The translations under genes were made by a program, and so were the position numbers. The notes below the pieces were generated by a model. It ran no database searches. It was not told the DNA's origin and saw only the letters and a list, made by a program, of their open reading frames with translations. Positions 8,914-17,048 of a stretch of 37,905 bases of DNA are shown one piece after another. Position 1 is the first letter of the stretch. Each line of letters begins with the position of its first letter. Source of the stretch: Schwartzia sp. (in: firmicutes) (lineage in GTDB: Bacteria; Bacillota; Negativicutes; Selenomonadales; Selenomonadaceae); the NCBI GenBank assembly GCA_017480545.1, contig JAFVAI010000041.1:1-37905 (forward strand), read 5' to 3'.

Positions 8914-10614
8914 CTAATTGCGCTTGAAGACCGTCTTCCCCTTGAACACGGTTTCGAGCACCTTGATATCCTGAATCTTGTCCGCCGGGGTATTTTCGAT
9001 GTCGCTGTCCAAAATGGCCATCTCCGCGGATTTCCCGACCTCGATGGAGCCGGTGACATTTTCCAGATGCGCTTGATAGGCCGCGTGGATCGTGTGCGCC
9101 TGAAGCGCTTCCTTCAAACCGATGCACTCCTCCGGCATGGCGGCGGGAACATCCTTGAACAGATCATACGTCAAATCCAATTTGACAAGCCTTCTGGTCA
9201 GGGCGACCTGAATGCCGGAAAGCCCGTAAGCGGTATTGACGGGGAAGTCGGAGCCATAGGCGCACATTACGCCGTTGTCTATCAGCGACTTGCTCGGATA
9301 GGTATGGCGCACAACATCTTCTCCCCAATACGCCACCATCACGGGCTGTGTGGCCGGGGCGTCGGTGAACCAACTGGGCTGGATGCTGGCAATGATATGG
9401 CTCTTGCCCATGCGCGCTTTGTCCTCGGGAGTGACAAAGGTGCAGTGCGCGATGATGTTCCTGATTTTGGGATTCGGGTATTGCTCTTGCGCGTTCTCGT
9501 AGCAGTCAATCACGCTGCGGACGGCATAGTTGCCCATGGCGTGCGTATGGACGTTGAAGCCTTCCTTGTTGGCGAGCGCCATGGACTCCTTCATACGCTC
9601 TTTGTCCCAAAGGAGCGGATCCCTTGTGCCCGCCTTGGCGCCGGCAGTCTCCAAATAAGGCTCGAGCATGGACATATCGCCATCCGCAAAGTATTTCAAC
9701 GTGTCCACGGTAAAGAGATCCTCAACGTCGAACTTCGTGCGGTTTTTGATCGCCCGTTCGAGATCCTCCTCCCTCGTTTCATCATTCACATTGTGGACGC
9801 CGGTCACCCGGACGGTAAACTCGCCGTTCTTGGCCATTGCCGCAAGGGCGGCATAGGGCTTGTCCACCTGATGGCAATCGCATAACAGCGTATATCCTTT
9901 TTCGTTGTATTCCTTGAATGCTTTCTTCAGGAAGCCGTGATGTTCCTCCTGCGTGAATTCATATTCCGGGATGCTGGCGATGATGGGGAGGTAAGCGACA
10001 GGCTCCTTGATATACCCGGTGGGGGTTCCGTCCGCTTCCTTGACGATCAGCCCGTCTTGGTCGTCCGTGTCCTTCGTGACTCCGGCTTCCTCAAGCGCCT
10101 TCGTGTTCAGCATCAGCCTGTGCCCGCAGAACGACATCAGGACGGCCGGTTTGTCGGGCACGACCGCGTCGATATCCTGCCTAGTCAGCGGTCTTTTGAT
10201 GCCTTGCAGGCCGCCGGAAAACCACGACCTGTCCCAGCCCAGTCCGCGGATGATCGGGTCGTCCTTGTGTTCCTCGGCGTATGCCTTCAATTTTTCCTGC
10301 ATCCGTTTCAGGATGCCTTCGGGCGTATCGGTCTCGGGATTCGGCACAATATCGCTGAAGCTGCACGATCCATACCGTTTCCCGGCATTCCCTAGGTGCA
10401 TGTGCGCGTCCCCCAGCCCGGGGATGACGCTCTTGCCGCCGCAGTCCACGACTTCCGTGGCATCGCCGATCCACGCCTTTACGCCCGCCTCGTCCCCGAC
10501 ATACGCGAATTTGCCGTCCTTGACGGCGACCGCCTCCGCGTGGGTTTCCGTCCCGTCCAACGCGACGGAATAAACCTTCGCGTTCCTGTAAACCTTGTCC
10601 GCAATCTGCGCCAT
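8914..10614 (-). CDS. YtcJ-like amidohydrolase family 3 protein (cytosolic)
   Basis: Metal-dependent hydrolase of the YtcJ/N-substituted formamide deformylase type, acting on C-N bonds of an unknown substrate. 566 residues from the ATG at 10614, chosen because GGGAGG lies eight bases upstream; the ATG at 10620 is only two bases from it. No signal peptide. It has the N-terminal beta-sandwich strand AVKDGKFAYVG, metal-binding DAHMHLGN, Lys/Asp segment YFADGDMS, VHTHAMGN, IAHCTFVTPED and the late catalytic-Asp motif YGSDFPVNT, so it looks active. It follows a DUF3089 gene and precedes the esterase-like gene by 30 bases. It is one of four paralogues in this window that differ enough to suggest different substrates. 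Confidence 0.87.
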   Translation of the reverse strand: MAQIADKVYRNAKVYSVALDGTETHAEAVAVKDGKFAYVGDEAGVKAWIGDATEVVDCGGKSVIPGLGDAHMHLGNAGKRYGSCSFSDIVPNPETDTPEGILKRMQEKLKAYAEEHKDDPIIRGLGWDRSWFSGGLQGIKRPLTRQDIDAVVPDKPAVLMSFCGHRLMLNTKALEEAGVTKDTDDQDGLIVKEADGTPTGYIKEPVAYLPIIASIPEYEFTQEEHHGFLKKAFKEYNEKGYTLLCDCHQVDKPYAALAAMAKNGEFTVRVTGVHNVNDETREEDLERAIKNRTKFDVEDLFTVDTLKYFADGDMSMLEPYLETAGAKAGTRDPLLWDKERMKESMALANKEGFNVHTHAMGNYAVRSVIDCYENAQEQYPNPKIRNIIAHCTFVTPEDKARMGKSHIIASIQPSWFTDAPATQPVMVAYWGEDVVRHTYPSKSLIDNGVMCAYGSDFPVNTAYGLSGIQVALTRRLVKLDLTYDLFKDVPAAMPEECIGLKEALQAHTIHAAYQAHLENVTGSIEVGKSAEMAILDSDIENTPADKIQDIKVLETVFKGKTVFKRN

Positions 10615-10643
10615 TTGCATTGCCTCCCTTTCTTCCTCTTATA

Positions 10644-10672
10644 AAATTACTATTTTCATGGACGAATGTCAA
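10644..10672 (-). promoter_or_regulatory. Possible internal promoter before the cytosolic amidohydrolase
   Basis: On the minus strand a perfect TTGACA (10667-10672) is followed after 17 bases by TAATTT (10644-10649), a weak -10. It lies in the 71-base gap upstream of the amidohydrolase start and could give extra transcription of the last two genes of the run. Confidence 0.4.
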
Positions 10673-10685
10673 ATGCGACAGGGCT

Positions 10686-11657
10686 TTATTTCCTGCCGCT
10701 CTGGTACGCCGCGATACGCTTTGCCACGTTCTCCTTGATGTTGTTGTAGTAGTATGTATAGTCGTTGTCATGGCGTCCGTCCGGGCCGAAGAACTCGGCG
10801 GCGACTTTGGCTTCCTCCTCGGGGAACGGGACGTCTTTCGCGTTTGTCACGACCACGCCGCGGGCGAGATTGATCTTCGCGTCCGCGCCGACGTCGCCGA
10901 TCTCCGGCTCGCCGGTTGTCTCGTTCTGCACGAGAGAGCCAAGGTTCTCGCTCACCGGGGCATAGGTCTCGTCCAGTTTCCAGTTGAGGGGGTTGATGCT
11001 CATCGTGTGGGGCAATACCACGACGTTGTGGGCGTTTTCCTCCACGTTCTTCGGCCCCTCCGTGTTCCATGCGACGATGACGCCCGTGTCGCTCTCGCCA
11101 GTCGCGAATTTCAGGTGCGGATTGGCGGCGAGGTACTCCTTCGTGACGGAGTAGCCGATGGGGTAAGCCGCAACCATGCGCTTGTAGTACTCGGGATGGT
11201 CCTTGAAATATTTTCCCAGCAAGAGCAAAACCATGGCCGAGCCTTGGCTGTGGCCCGCGATGATGAACGGGCGGCCTTGGTTGCAGTTCTCGAAGTAGTA
11301 GTCAAGCGCGGCGGTTATGTCGTCGTAGCACATGCCGGAAATCGCCGCGTTGAAGTCCCCGGTCTTCTTGACGACTTCCCCCGCGTACCGCAAACCGCAT
11401 TGGCGGTAGTACGGCACGAACACGTTGGTGGCGTCGGCGAACACGGTGGCGTGCGCCGCGTATTCGACCTCCACGCCCTGCATCATCTCGGCGTTGTCAA
11501 TCGCCGCGTAATCGGGGGCGCCGTCCTCGAAGCTTCCCATGATGTACTCCGTCGCGTAAATGTAGAACGTATCGACGTCCTTGGTGACAGCCGGGCGCTG
11601 GTACCAACCGGCTTGTTGGGCATAGTCGGGCGTTGCGCCGAAGTTTTCTGATGACAT
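10686..11657 (-). CDS. DUF3089-family alpha/beta hydrolase
   Basis: 323 residues, ATG at 11657 with AGAGGTGA nine bases upstream. The family is recognised from the early YYRQCGLRYAGE block and the nucleophile elbow GRPFIIAGHSQGS, with Ser137 in G-H-S-Q-G as in lipase/esterase folds. The C-terminal NINL-like region carries Asp and His candidates for the triad (DVGAD, GRHDND), but I cannot assign them. No signal peptide is visible, so the product is probably cytosolic. It sits between two amidohydrolase genes on the same strand. The substrate is unknown; esters or acyl amides released by the neighbouring enzymes would fit the context, but that is inference. Confidence 0.78.
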   Translation of the reverse strand: MSSENFGATPDYAQQAGWYQRPAVTKDVDTFYIYATEYIMGSFEDGAPDYAAIDNAEMMQGVEVEYAAHATVFADATNVFVPYYRQCGLRYAGEVVKKTGDFNAAISGMCYDDITAALDYYFENCNQGRPFIIAGHSQGSAMVLLLLGKYFKDHPEYYKRMVAAYPIGYSVTKEYLAANPHLKFATGESDTGVIVAWNTEGPKNVEENAHNVVVLPHTMSINPLNWKLDETYAPVSENLGSLVQNETTGEPEIGDVGADAKINLARGVVVTNAKDVPFPEEEAKVAAEFFGPDGRHDNDYTYYYNNIKENVAKRIAAYQSGRK

Positions 11658-11711
11658 GATATTTCACCTCTGTATTCTTTTGCTATAAATGTTTTTGTTG
11701 CATGTTGCTTA

Positions 11712-11745
11712 AATTGCCTTCCCCTCGACGGGAAAGGCAATTTTT
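11712..11745. terminator. Hairpin between amidohydrolase and DUF3089 gene
   Basis: AATTGCCTTCCC and GGGAAAGGCAATT pair around a short loop, followed by TTTTT on the plus strand and TTTAA on the minus strand. It lies after the stop of the minus-strand gene ending at 11772, so it may weaken read-through into the next gene rather than fully stop it. Confidence 0.5.
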
Positions 11746-11771
11746 AGCAGCCGAAACAAAATACAAAATGA

Positions 11772-13280
11772 TTATTTTGCCGTATAGACCCATTCTCCGC
11801 CAATCATGGTGCCAAGCACGTTGGCGGCGGCGATTTTTTCGGAATCGCAGGCGGTAATGTCCGAATCCAGCACCACCATATCCGCTTCCTTGCCGACGGT
11901 GATGCTTCCAAGCCTATCCTCACATTTCAGCTCATAGGCGCCGTTCCAAGTCGCGACCTTGATCATTTGAGAGAGATTGACGCGCTCTTTGGGGTTCAGC
12001 AGCGTTTCGGGCCTGCCGGGGAGGTAACGGAGGACAGCAGTCTGCATCCCGTTCAGCGGACTGATGTCCAGCGTGACCGGGTAATCGGTGCCCTGTGTCA
12101 CGACAAGGCCCTTGTCAAAGAACGCCTTCATCGGGTACTGGTTTTCGGCGCGTTCCTCGCCGAGATACGGTATAGACAGCTTTTGATGGTACGTTGGATC
12201 CTTGAGGAACCAAAACGGGTTTGCCACCACTACGACGCCGAGCTTTGCCATGCGGTCGATGTCCGCCGGGTCCACGATTTGCAGATGCGTGAGGGCGGGG
12301 CGGTTGTCGGGGACGGTTCCCGCTTTTTCAAAAGCGTCCAACGCTACCCGGATGGCGCCGTCGCCAATGGTGTGGATATGCGTGGTAAAGCCAAGCTCGT
12401 TCGCTTTTTTCACCGTCGCCGCCAAGGTATCGAGATCGAAGCGGAGCATGCCGCGATAGCCGTCATCGCTGTCGCTGTACGGCTCGTTCATGTAGCCCGT
12501 CCTGCTTTCGAGAACGCCGTCCAAGAGAATCTTGATGTGGTCCACGGCAAAGTTTTTGCCCTTGTACTTCTCCCGAAGCTCCGCCGCGTGCTCCACGTCC
12601 CGGACGGGATTTTTGTCCACAAAGACCTGATAGCCGCCGTGGAGATGGATTTTCAACTTGCCCTCGGCGTCGAGTTGGCGGCACGCTTCCATCAGGTTTT
12701 CCCAGCCGTAGTCCATGTTGACCATGGGGTCGAAAAGCATGGTCACGCCGCCTGCGAGAAACACGTCCTGATAGGCGAGGACGGCTTTCTTGTATTGTTC
12801 CACCGAGAAATGGTAGACCAAATCCTCAAAATAAATTTTCGATCCCTCACGGAAACAGCCGGTCGGGTTGCCGTCCGCGTCGCGGACAATCACGCCGTCG
12901 GCGACGTCGGGGGTGTCCTTCGTAATGTTCTTGCGCTTCATCGCGGCGGAGTTCAGCCAATAGGAATGATGGCCGAAATCAATCAGCATCACGGGCTTGT
13001 CGGTCAAATCGTCGATCATCGCCGCCGTGGGGCCGTTGGGTCCGAAGGTGGCGTCGTTCCAGCCGATGCCTTGGATCACGTCCATTTCGGGATGCGCTTC
13101 GACGAACGCTTTCAGCCGCTCGCGGTTCTCTTCGAGGGTCGTGGAGCCGTTCAGGGAACACATGAGGAGCATCCGGGATCCGCCGAGATTGCCGTGCGCG
13201 TGGCCGTCCACAAAGCTGGGCAGAATCATGCCTTTCTCGTATCGCTCTTCCTCGGTGTCCTTGCCGACGTATTCTTTCAC
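11772..13280 (-). CDS. YtcJ-like amidohydrolase, N-terminally shortened by an in-frame amber codon
   Basis: The open frame gives 502 residues from a GTG at 13280 that has no convincing ribosome binding site. It contains the metal site VDGHAHGN, KILLDGVLESRTGYM, THIHTIGDGAIR, LTHLQIVDPADIDR and QGTDYPVTLDISPLNG, so the catalytic barrel is intact. The normal N-terminus lies upstream in the same frame: an ATG at 13397 with AGGAAAGGA before it, followed by 26 sense codons and then TAG at 13317-13319, where paralogues have Lys (VKDGK, codon AAG). One A-to-T change explains it. What is made depends on weak internal initiation or read-through. The truncated form would lack part of the N-terminal beta-sandwich. 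The gene may be a very recent pseudogene. Confidence 0.75.
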   Translation of the reverse strand: MKEYVGKDTEEERYEKGMILPSFVDGHAHGNLGGSRMLLMCSLNGSTTLEENRERLKAFVEAHPEMDVIQGIGWNDATFGPNGPTAAMIDDLTDKPVMLIDFGHHSYWLNSAAMKRKNITKDTPDVADGVIVRDADGNPTGCFREGSKIYFEDLVYHFSVEQYKKAVLAYQDVFLAGGVTMLFDPMVNMDYGWENLMEACRQLDAEGKLKIHLHGGYQVFVDKNPVRDVEHAAELREKYKGKNFAVDHIKILLDGVLESRTGYMNEPYSDSDDGYRGMLRFDLDTLAATVKKANELGFTTHIHTIGDGAIRVALDAFEKAGTVPDNRPALTHLQIVDPADIDRMAKLGVVVVANPFWFLKDPTYHQKLSIPYLGEERAENQYPMKAFFDKGLVVTQGTDYPVTLDISPLNGMQTAVLRYLPGRPETLLNPKERVNLSQMIKVATWNGAYELKCEDRLGSITVGKEADMVVLDSDITACDSEKIAAANVLGTMIGGEWVYTAK

Positions 13281-13397
13281 GCCTGCCGCCGTGCCGACGT
13301 AGACGAATTGGCCGTCCTAGATCGCCACGGCTTCGGCCTTCGGATTGTTTTCGTCCACGGTGTAAAAATTGCCGTAGATGACTTTATCTGCAATCAT
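13281..13397 (-). pseudogene. Detached 5' end of the amber-interrupted amidohydrolase
   Basis: ATG at 13395-13397 begins MIADKVIYGNFYTVDENN, a normal N-terminal beta-strand for the YtcJ family. It is stopped by TAG at codon 27 (13317-13319). After the stop the same frame continues DGQFVYVGTAAGV and joins the gene ending at 11772 without a shift. The intact gene would have been about 541 codons (11772-13397). Confidence 0.8.
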
Positions 13398-13440
13398 TTA
13401 TATTGCGTCCTTTCCTTGCAAAATTCCAATTTTTGCATGA

Positions 13441-13467
13441 CCCTCTCCACCCCGAAGGGCGGAGAGG
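13441..13467 (-). terminator. GC-rich hairpin after amidohydrolase 3
   Basis: CCTCTCC.CCC and GGG.GGAGAGG pair around a TTCG-type loop just after the minus-strand stop at 13478. No T-run follows, so it is more likely an mRNA-stabilising or partly terminating hairpin than a full terminator. Confidence 0.4.
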
Positions 13468-13477
13468 ATTCCAACAG

Positions 13478-15115
13478 TTACGCCTTGTAAACTTCTTCGC
13501 CGTCCACGAGGGTGGCGACGAGTTTTGCATTTGCGACCTTTTCAATGTCGTCATGCAGGAAGTCGCTGTCAAACACCGTCATGTTGGCGATCTTGCCGAA
13601 CTCGATGGAGCCCAGGCGGTGCTCCTGCCGCCACTGGTAGGCGACGTTGATGGTCATGGCGCGCAGGGACTGCTCGCGGGTGATGGCTTCCTGAATGTTG
13701 CGCTGGGTTGCCAGCTTGGCGACGCCGAGCGCCTCCGGGAACGCGCGGGTTTCCGCCATGTAAATGCTGTACCTGATGTCCATCAGCGGAGAGACCGGAA
13801 AGTCCGAATGGAAGACCACGTTTGCGCCCACATCGTAGAAGGACTTGATCGGGTACGACTGATCCGCCAGCTCCTTGCCGACGTACACGATTTCCTGCTC
13901 ATACATGCCGGGAGCCTTTCCCGTCCAAAGCGGAGGAACCGCCGGAATGGAACGGGTCTCGCCCATGCGGCGGATATCCTCGTCCGTGACGAAATGCAGA
14001 TGCGCCAAAACATTGCGCTGGTCCAAGTCGCCGGTGATCTTCTCCGCGTCCTCGATGCAGCCCAGCATGAAGTGCGTTGCGCCGCCGCCCTCGGAATGGA
14101 CATGGACGGAGAGCCCCTCCGCATCCGCCGCCACAAGCAGCTCCACCATCTTGTCGTGGTCGTTGAAGCGTTCAAGACCGTGATAACCGGGCTGGTCGAG
14201 GTAATCCTGGTTCTGCCAGCCCGTGTGCGCTTCGGTCACGCCGTCCAAAAACGCCTTGATGCCTACCACATAGAAATGCTCGCTGCTGTACTTGGCGCGA
14301 TCCGCCGCGACGCGGGCCACCTCCGCCTTCGGGTCTTCGACATTGTCGGGCGAGAGCAGATAGGCATAGGTGCGCAGCTTCAGCTTGCCTTCTTCCTCCA
14401 GTTCGTGAAATGCCTGGACAGCGCCCGGGTAGAAAGCCTCCGAGCCGGCGTCGGAGACGGCGGTGAAGCCGTTCCTGAAGGCGATCTTCTGCCATTCCAG
14501 CAGATATTCTTTGGACAGCTCAAGGGTCGAGGGAAGATTTTTCAGGATTTCCATCACGGGCACTTCACAGATGTAGCCGTCCGGATCGCCGTTTTCGTCC
14601 ACGTGCACTTGGTCATAGCCCATTTTCTTCGCGTATGCCGCGTCGATGCCCGCCCATGCCAGCGCCTTGGTATTGAGCAGCATGGAATGTCCGCTGCCGG
14701 TATTCATGATGAGAGGCTTGTCCGTGCAGATTTCATCCAGATACGCCTTGGTGACGTATTCCTTGTTTTCGATCCATCCCGCCGCCACATAGATTTCACG
14801 CTGCGGGTTCTTCGCGATAAATTCCTTGATGATTTCGCGGTACTTTGGGTAATCGGTGTGGAGAACCTGCGAGAGGTTCGCCTGCCCGATGGCGCGATCG
14901 CCCGCCAAATAAGGGTGGCAGTGGGATTCGAGGAAGCCGGGATAGATGAAGTTCTCGCCGTAATCCAGCACCTCGGCGTCCGCGCCCGCGAGCGCTTTCG
15001 CCTCGTCCGCGCCGCCGACGTAGGCGAACAAGCCGTCCCTGACGAGCGCCGCCTTGGCGAAGGGCTTCCTTTCGTCCATGGTGATGATGTTGCCGAGAAT
15101 GACCGTTTGTTTCAT
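13478..15115 (-). CDS. YtcJ-like amidohydrolase (cytosolic)
   Basis: 545 residues; the ATG at 15115 is preceded by AGGAGG. There is no signal peptide. Family motifs appear in order: ALVRDGLFAYVGG (beta-sandwich), GFLESHCHPYLAG (first metal HxH), KAFLDGVTEAHTG (Lys), VHVHSEGGGATH (metal/His), LAHLHFVTDEDIRR and FHSDFPVSPLMDI (catalytic Asp). All expected ligands are present, so an active C-N hydrolase is likely; the substrate is unknown. It starts 33 bases after the exported amidase stop and is 80 bases from the amber-interrupted paralogue, so the three genes are probably cotranscribed. Confidence 0.87.
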   Translation of the reverse strand: MKQTVILGNIITMDERKPFAKAALVRDGLFAYVGGADEAKALAGADAEVLDYGENFIYPGFLESHCHPYLAGDRAIGQANLSQVLHTDYPKYREIIKEFIAKNPQREIYVAAGWIENKEYVTKAYLDEICTDKPLIMNTGSGHSMLLNTKALAWAGIDAAYAKKMGYDQVHVDENGDPDGYICEVPVMEILKNLPSTLELSKEYLLEWQKIAFRNGFTAVSDAGSEAFYPGAVQAFHELEEEGKLKLRTYAYLLSPDNVEDPKAEVARVAADRAKYSSEHFYVVGIKAFLDGVTEAHTGWQNQDYLDQPGYHGLERFNDHDKMVELLVAADAEGLSVHVHSEGGGATHFMLGCIEDAEKITGDLDQRNVLAHLHFVTDEDIRRMGETRSIPAVPPLWTGKAPGMYEQEIVYVGKELADQSYPIKSFYDVGANVVFHSDFPVSPLMDIRYSIYMAETRAFPEALGVAKLATQRNIQEAITREQSLRAMTINVAYQWRQEHRLGSIEFGKIANMTVFDSDFLHDDIEKVANAKLVATLVDGEEVYKA

Positions 15116-15148
15116 AGCGTAATCCTCCTAAAATGTTTTGGAAAAGTA

Positions 15149-16747
15149 CTATTTTTCATTCCTGAAATCCGGGAAACGCCCATCCGCATAGAGCGGAGCA
15201 ACGGTTTTTGACAGGGCGTATGCCACACGGAAGGCATTCAAATCGTCATAGGTGTTGCCGACAATCTGCACACCGACGGGAACGTTTTTGTCGGACAGTT
15301 CCACCGGCATCGTCACGACCGGGTATCTGCTGGCAAGATTCCAAATCGGCGTCAAAAGAAGGTTGGTGCTGGGATAGTTTTTCCCGTGAATCCGGGCTGC
15401 TTTGTCAGGCGTCGCTTCAAGATCGGCGGGGAAATGCGGCGTTGCCAGCGTGGGCATGATAAGGGCGATGCAGCCCTTCTCGAAGACCTTCTGCTGGACG
15501 TCCCGGTGCAGCTTCGCCAGCGCCTTTTCTGCGTTCACCTGATCCTGCGGAGTCAGCTTGCCGGCATACGTCTCCAAGTTTTTCACATACGAGCTGAACT
15601 GGTCGCGATGCTCCTCCAAACCGTCGAAGATGGCGTACATGCTTGTCGACATGAGCCCCTTGAAGTAGGTCGGCATGAAGCTTTCGGCGGTGACGTCGAG
15701 CTCTATCCGTTCAACCTGCGCTCCGGCCTTCTCCAGCGCCGCGACTGCGGCATCAATGGCGTGGTCGGATTCCTGGCTCAGGCCGCCCTGAATCCAATTC
15801 TTGAAGTAAGCGACGGCGACCTTCTGCCCCTGAATCGGAGCGTATTTCTGGGGATAGTCGAGCTTGGGACGGATCGTGGCATGAACCTCCGGGCTGGGGC
15901 CGGCAATGACGTCCTGCATGAGCGCCATGTCGGCAAAAGTGCGAGCCATCGGTCCCAAGGTTTCGTAGACGTTTTCCGACGTGGCGACGCGGCCGAACGG
16001 CGGCTTGAAGCCGTACAGCCCGTTCATGGAAGAGGGAATGCGGATGGAGCCGCCCATGTCGGAGCCGGTGGCCAGCGTGCAGAAGCCCGCGGCCAGCGCC
16101 GCGCCCGACCCGCCGGACGATCCGCCGGTGCCGTAGTAGAGGTTCCACGGATTGCGGCTGACGCCGTAGAGGCGCGACCATGTCATGGGGCTGAGGTACT
16201 GCTCGGGCACCGTCGTCTGGAAGACAAATATCGCGCCCTCTTCGCGGAGTTTTTGGATCATGGCGCCGTCAGCGGCGCTCGGCTCGACATCCTTCAGAAG
16301 AAGGGACGCGGCGTCGACGCGCCATCCCTTGACTTCATTCTCGTCCTTGATGCCGACGGTAATCCCTTCCAGCCTGCGCGCAGAGCCGTTCCGGTAGCGT
16401 TCATCGGCCTCCTTTGCCAGCTTCCGAGCCTCGTCAAAATTGTCGAAAGTGATGGCATTGACCTTGCCGGCATTGAACGTGTCCAGCTCGTTTACCAAGT
16501 CCCGGCGCGATACGTTGTATTCGCCGTTGTACTTCTTTACACGGCTGATCTGTGCTTCCAAGACTTCGCTGGGCGTTGTTTCGCCTGTTTTGAACAGCTC
16601 TATGAGCTGTACGGCGGGCATGTATGCCAACTCTTCCTGCGAAAACTTCGACGCGGCAAGAACCGCGCTTGTGCTTGATGCAAAGAACGTAATCAGCACT
16701 GCTGCCATGAACGCAAAAAGTGCTTTCCTGAAAAACAATCTGTTCAT
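15149..16747 (-). CDS. Exported amidase-signature (AS) family amidase
   Basis: 532 residues; ATG at 16747 with GGGAGG nine bases upstream. A clear signal peptide (MNRLFFRKALFAFMAAVLIT..., cleavage near VLAA, residue 32) sends it across the inner membrane. The AS catalytic triad is complete: Lys134 in GITVGIKDE, cis-Ser210 in GTGGSSGGSG and nucleophile Ser234 in DMGGSIRIPSS. The product should hydrolyse a carboxamide in the periplasm. AS enzymes act on many substrates (aryl and fatty amides, peptide amides), and nothing here narrows it. It lies between an exported amidohydrolase gene upstream, separated by a repeat element, and a cytosolic amidohydrolase 33 bases downstream. An outside-to-inside processing route for one class of amide would fit the order of genes, but this is inference. 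Confidence 0.9.
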   Translation of the reverse strand: MNRLFFRKALFAFMAAVLITFFASSTSAVLAASKFSQEELAYMPAVQLIELFKTGETTPSEVLEAQISRVKKYNGEYNVSRRDLVNELDTFNAGKVNAITFDNFDEARKLAKEADERYRNGSARRLEGITVGIKDENEVKGWRVDAASLLLKDVEPSAADGAMIQKLREEGAIFVFQTTVPEQYLSPMTWSRLYGVSRNPWNLYYGTGGSSGGSGAALAAGFCTLATGSDMGGSIRIPSSMNGLYGFKPPFGRVATSENVYETLGPMARTFADMALMQDVIAGPSPEVHATIRPKLDYPQKYAPIQGQKVAVAYFKNWIQGGLSQESDHAIDAAVAALEKAGAQVERIELDVTAESFMPTYFKGLMSTSMYAIFDGLEEHRDQFSSYVKNLETYAGKLTPQDQVNAEKALAKLHRDVQQKVFEKGCIALIMPTLATPHFPADLEATPDKAARIHGKNYPSTNLLLTPIWNLASRYPVVTMPVELSDKNVPVGVQIVGNTYDDLNAFRVAYALSKTVAPLYADGRFPDFRNEK

Positions 16748-16878
16748 TCGTTATACCTCCCATTATGAGTTTCTCGCCCACATTGACGGGGCCGCAATCT
16801 CCGCGGTTCCAAAAACACTGTAATTCTTTTCCTATCTGTTCATGATGTCTCCCTCCTTATCCGGCAAACGTCACAATA

Positions 16879-17042
16879 CTAAAGGGCACTTCTAAAAACT
16901 CGTTTCCAAACTCCCCCCGTCAGCTTCGCTGACACCCCCCTCTATGAGGGGGGCTTGTATTGACGCATTTTTCAGCCTCCCTCTATGAGGGAGGTGGCAC
17001 GCCGTAGGCGTGACGGAGGGAGTTTTTAGAGGTTTCCTAAAA
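16879..17042. repeat. Structured inverted-repeat element, copy A
   Basis: About 164 bases. The ends are imperfect inverted repeats: the left end has TCTAAAAACT and the right end AGTTTTTAGA. Inside are two hairpin modules: GTCAGCTTCGCTGAC with CCCCCCTC...GAGGGGGG, and CCTCCCTC...GAGGGAGG with GCACGCCGTAGGCGTG. Copy B (20687-20850) shares most of the sequence. No coding capacity. It fills the gap between the exported amidohydrolase stop (17049) and the amidase start (16747), and may also act as a transcription barrier. Confidence 0.8.
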
Positions 17043-17048
17043 AGACTT

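Noticed and set aside
13317..13319. Pyrrolysine at the amber codon
   Set aside because: The site is Lys in paralogues, lies in a peripheral beta-strand and nothing in the window suggests pyrrolysine machinery; a point mutation is simpler.
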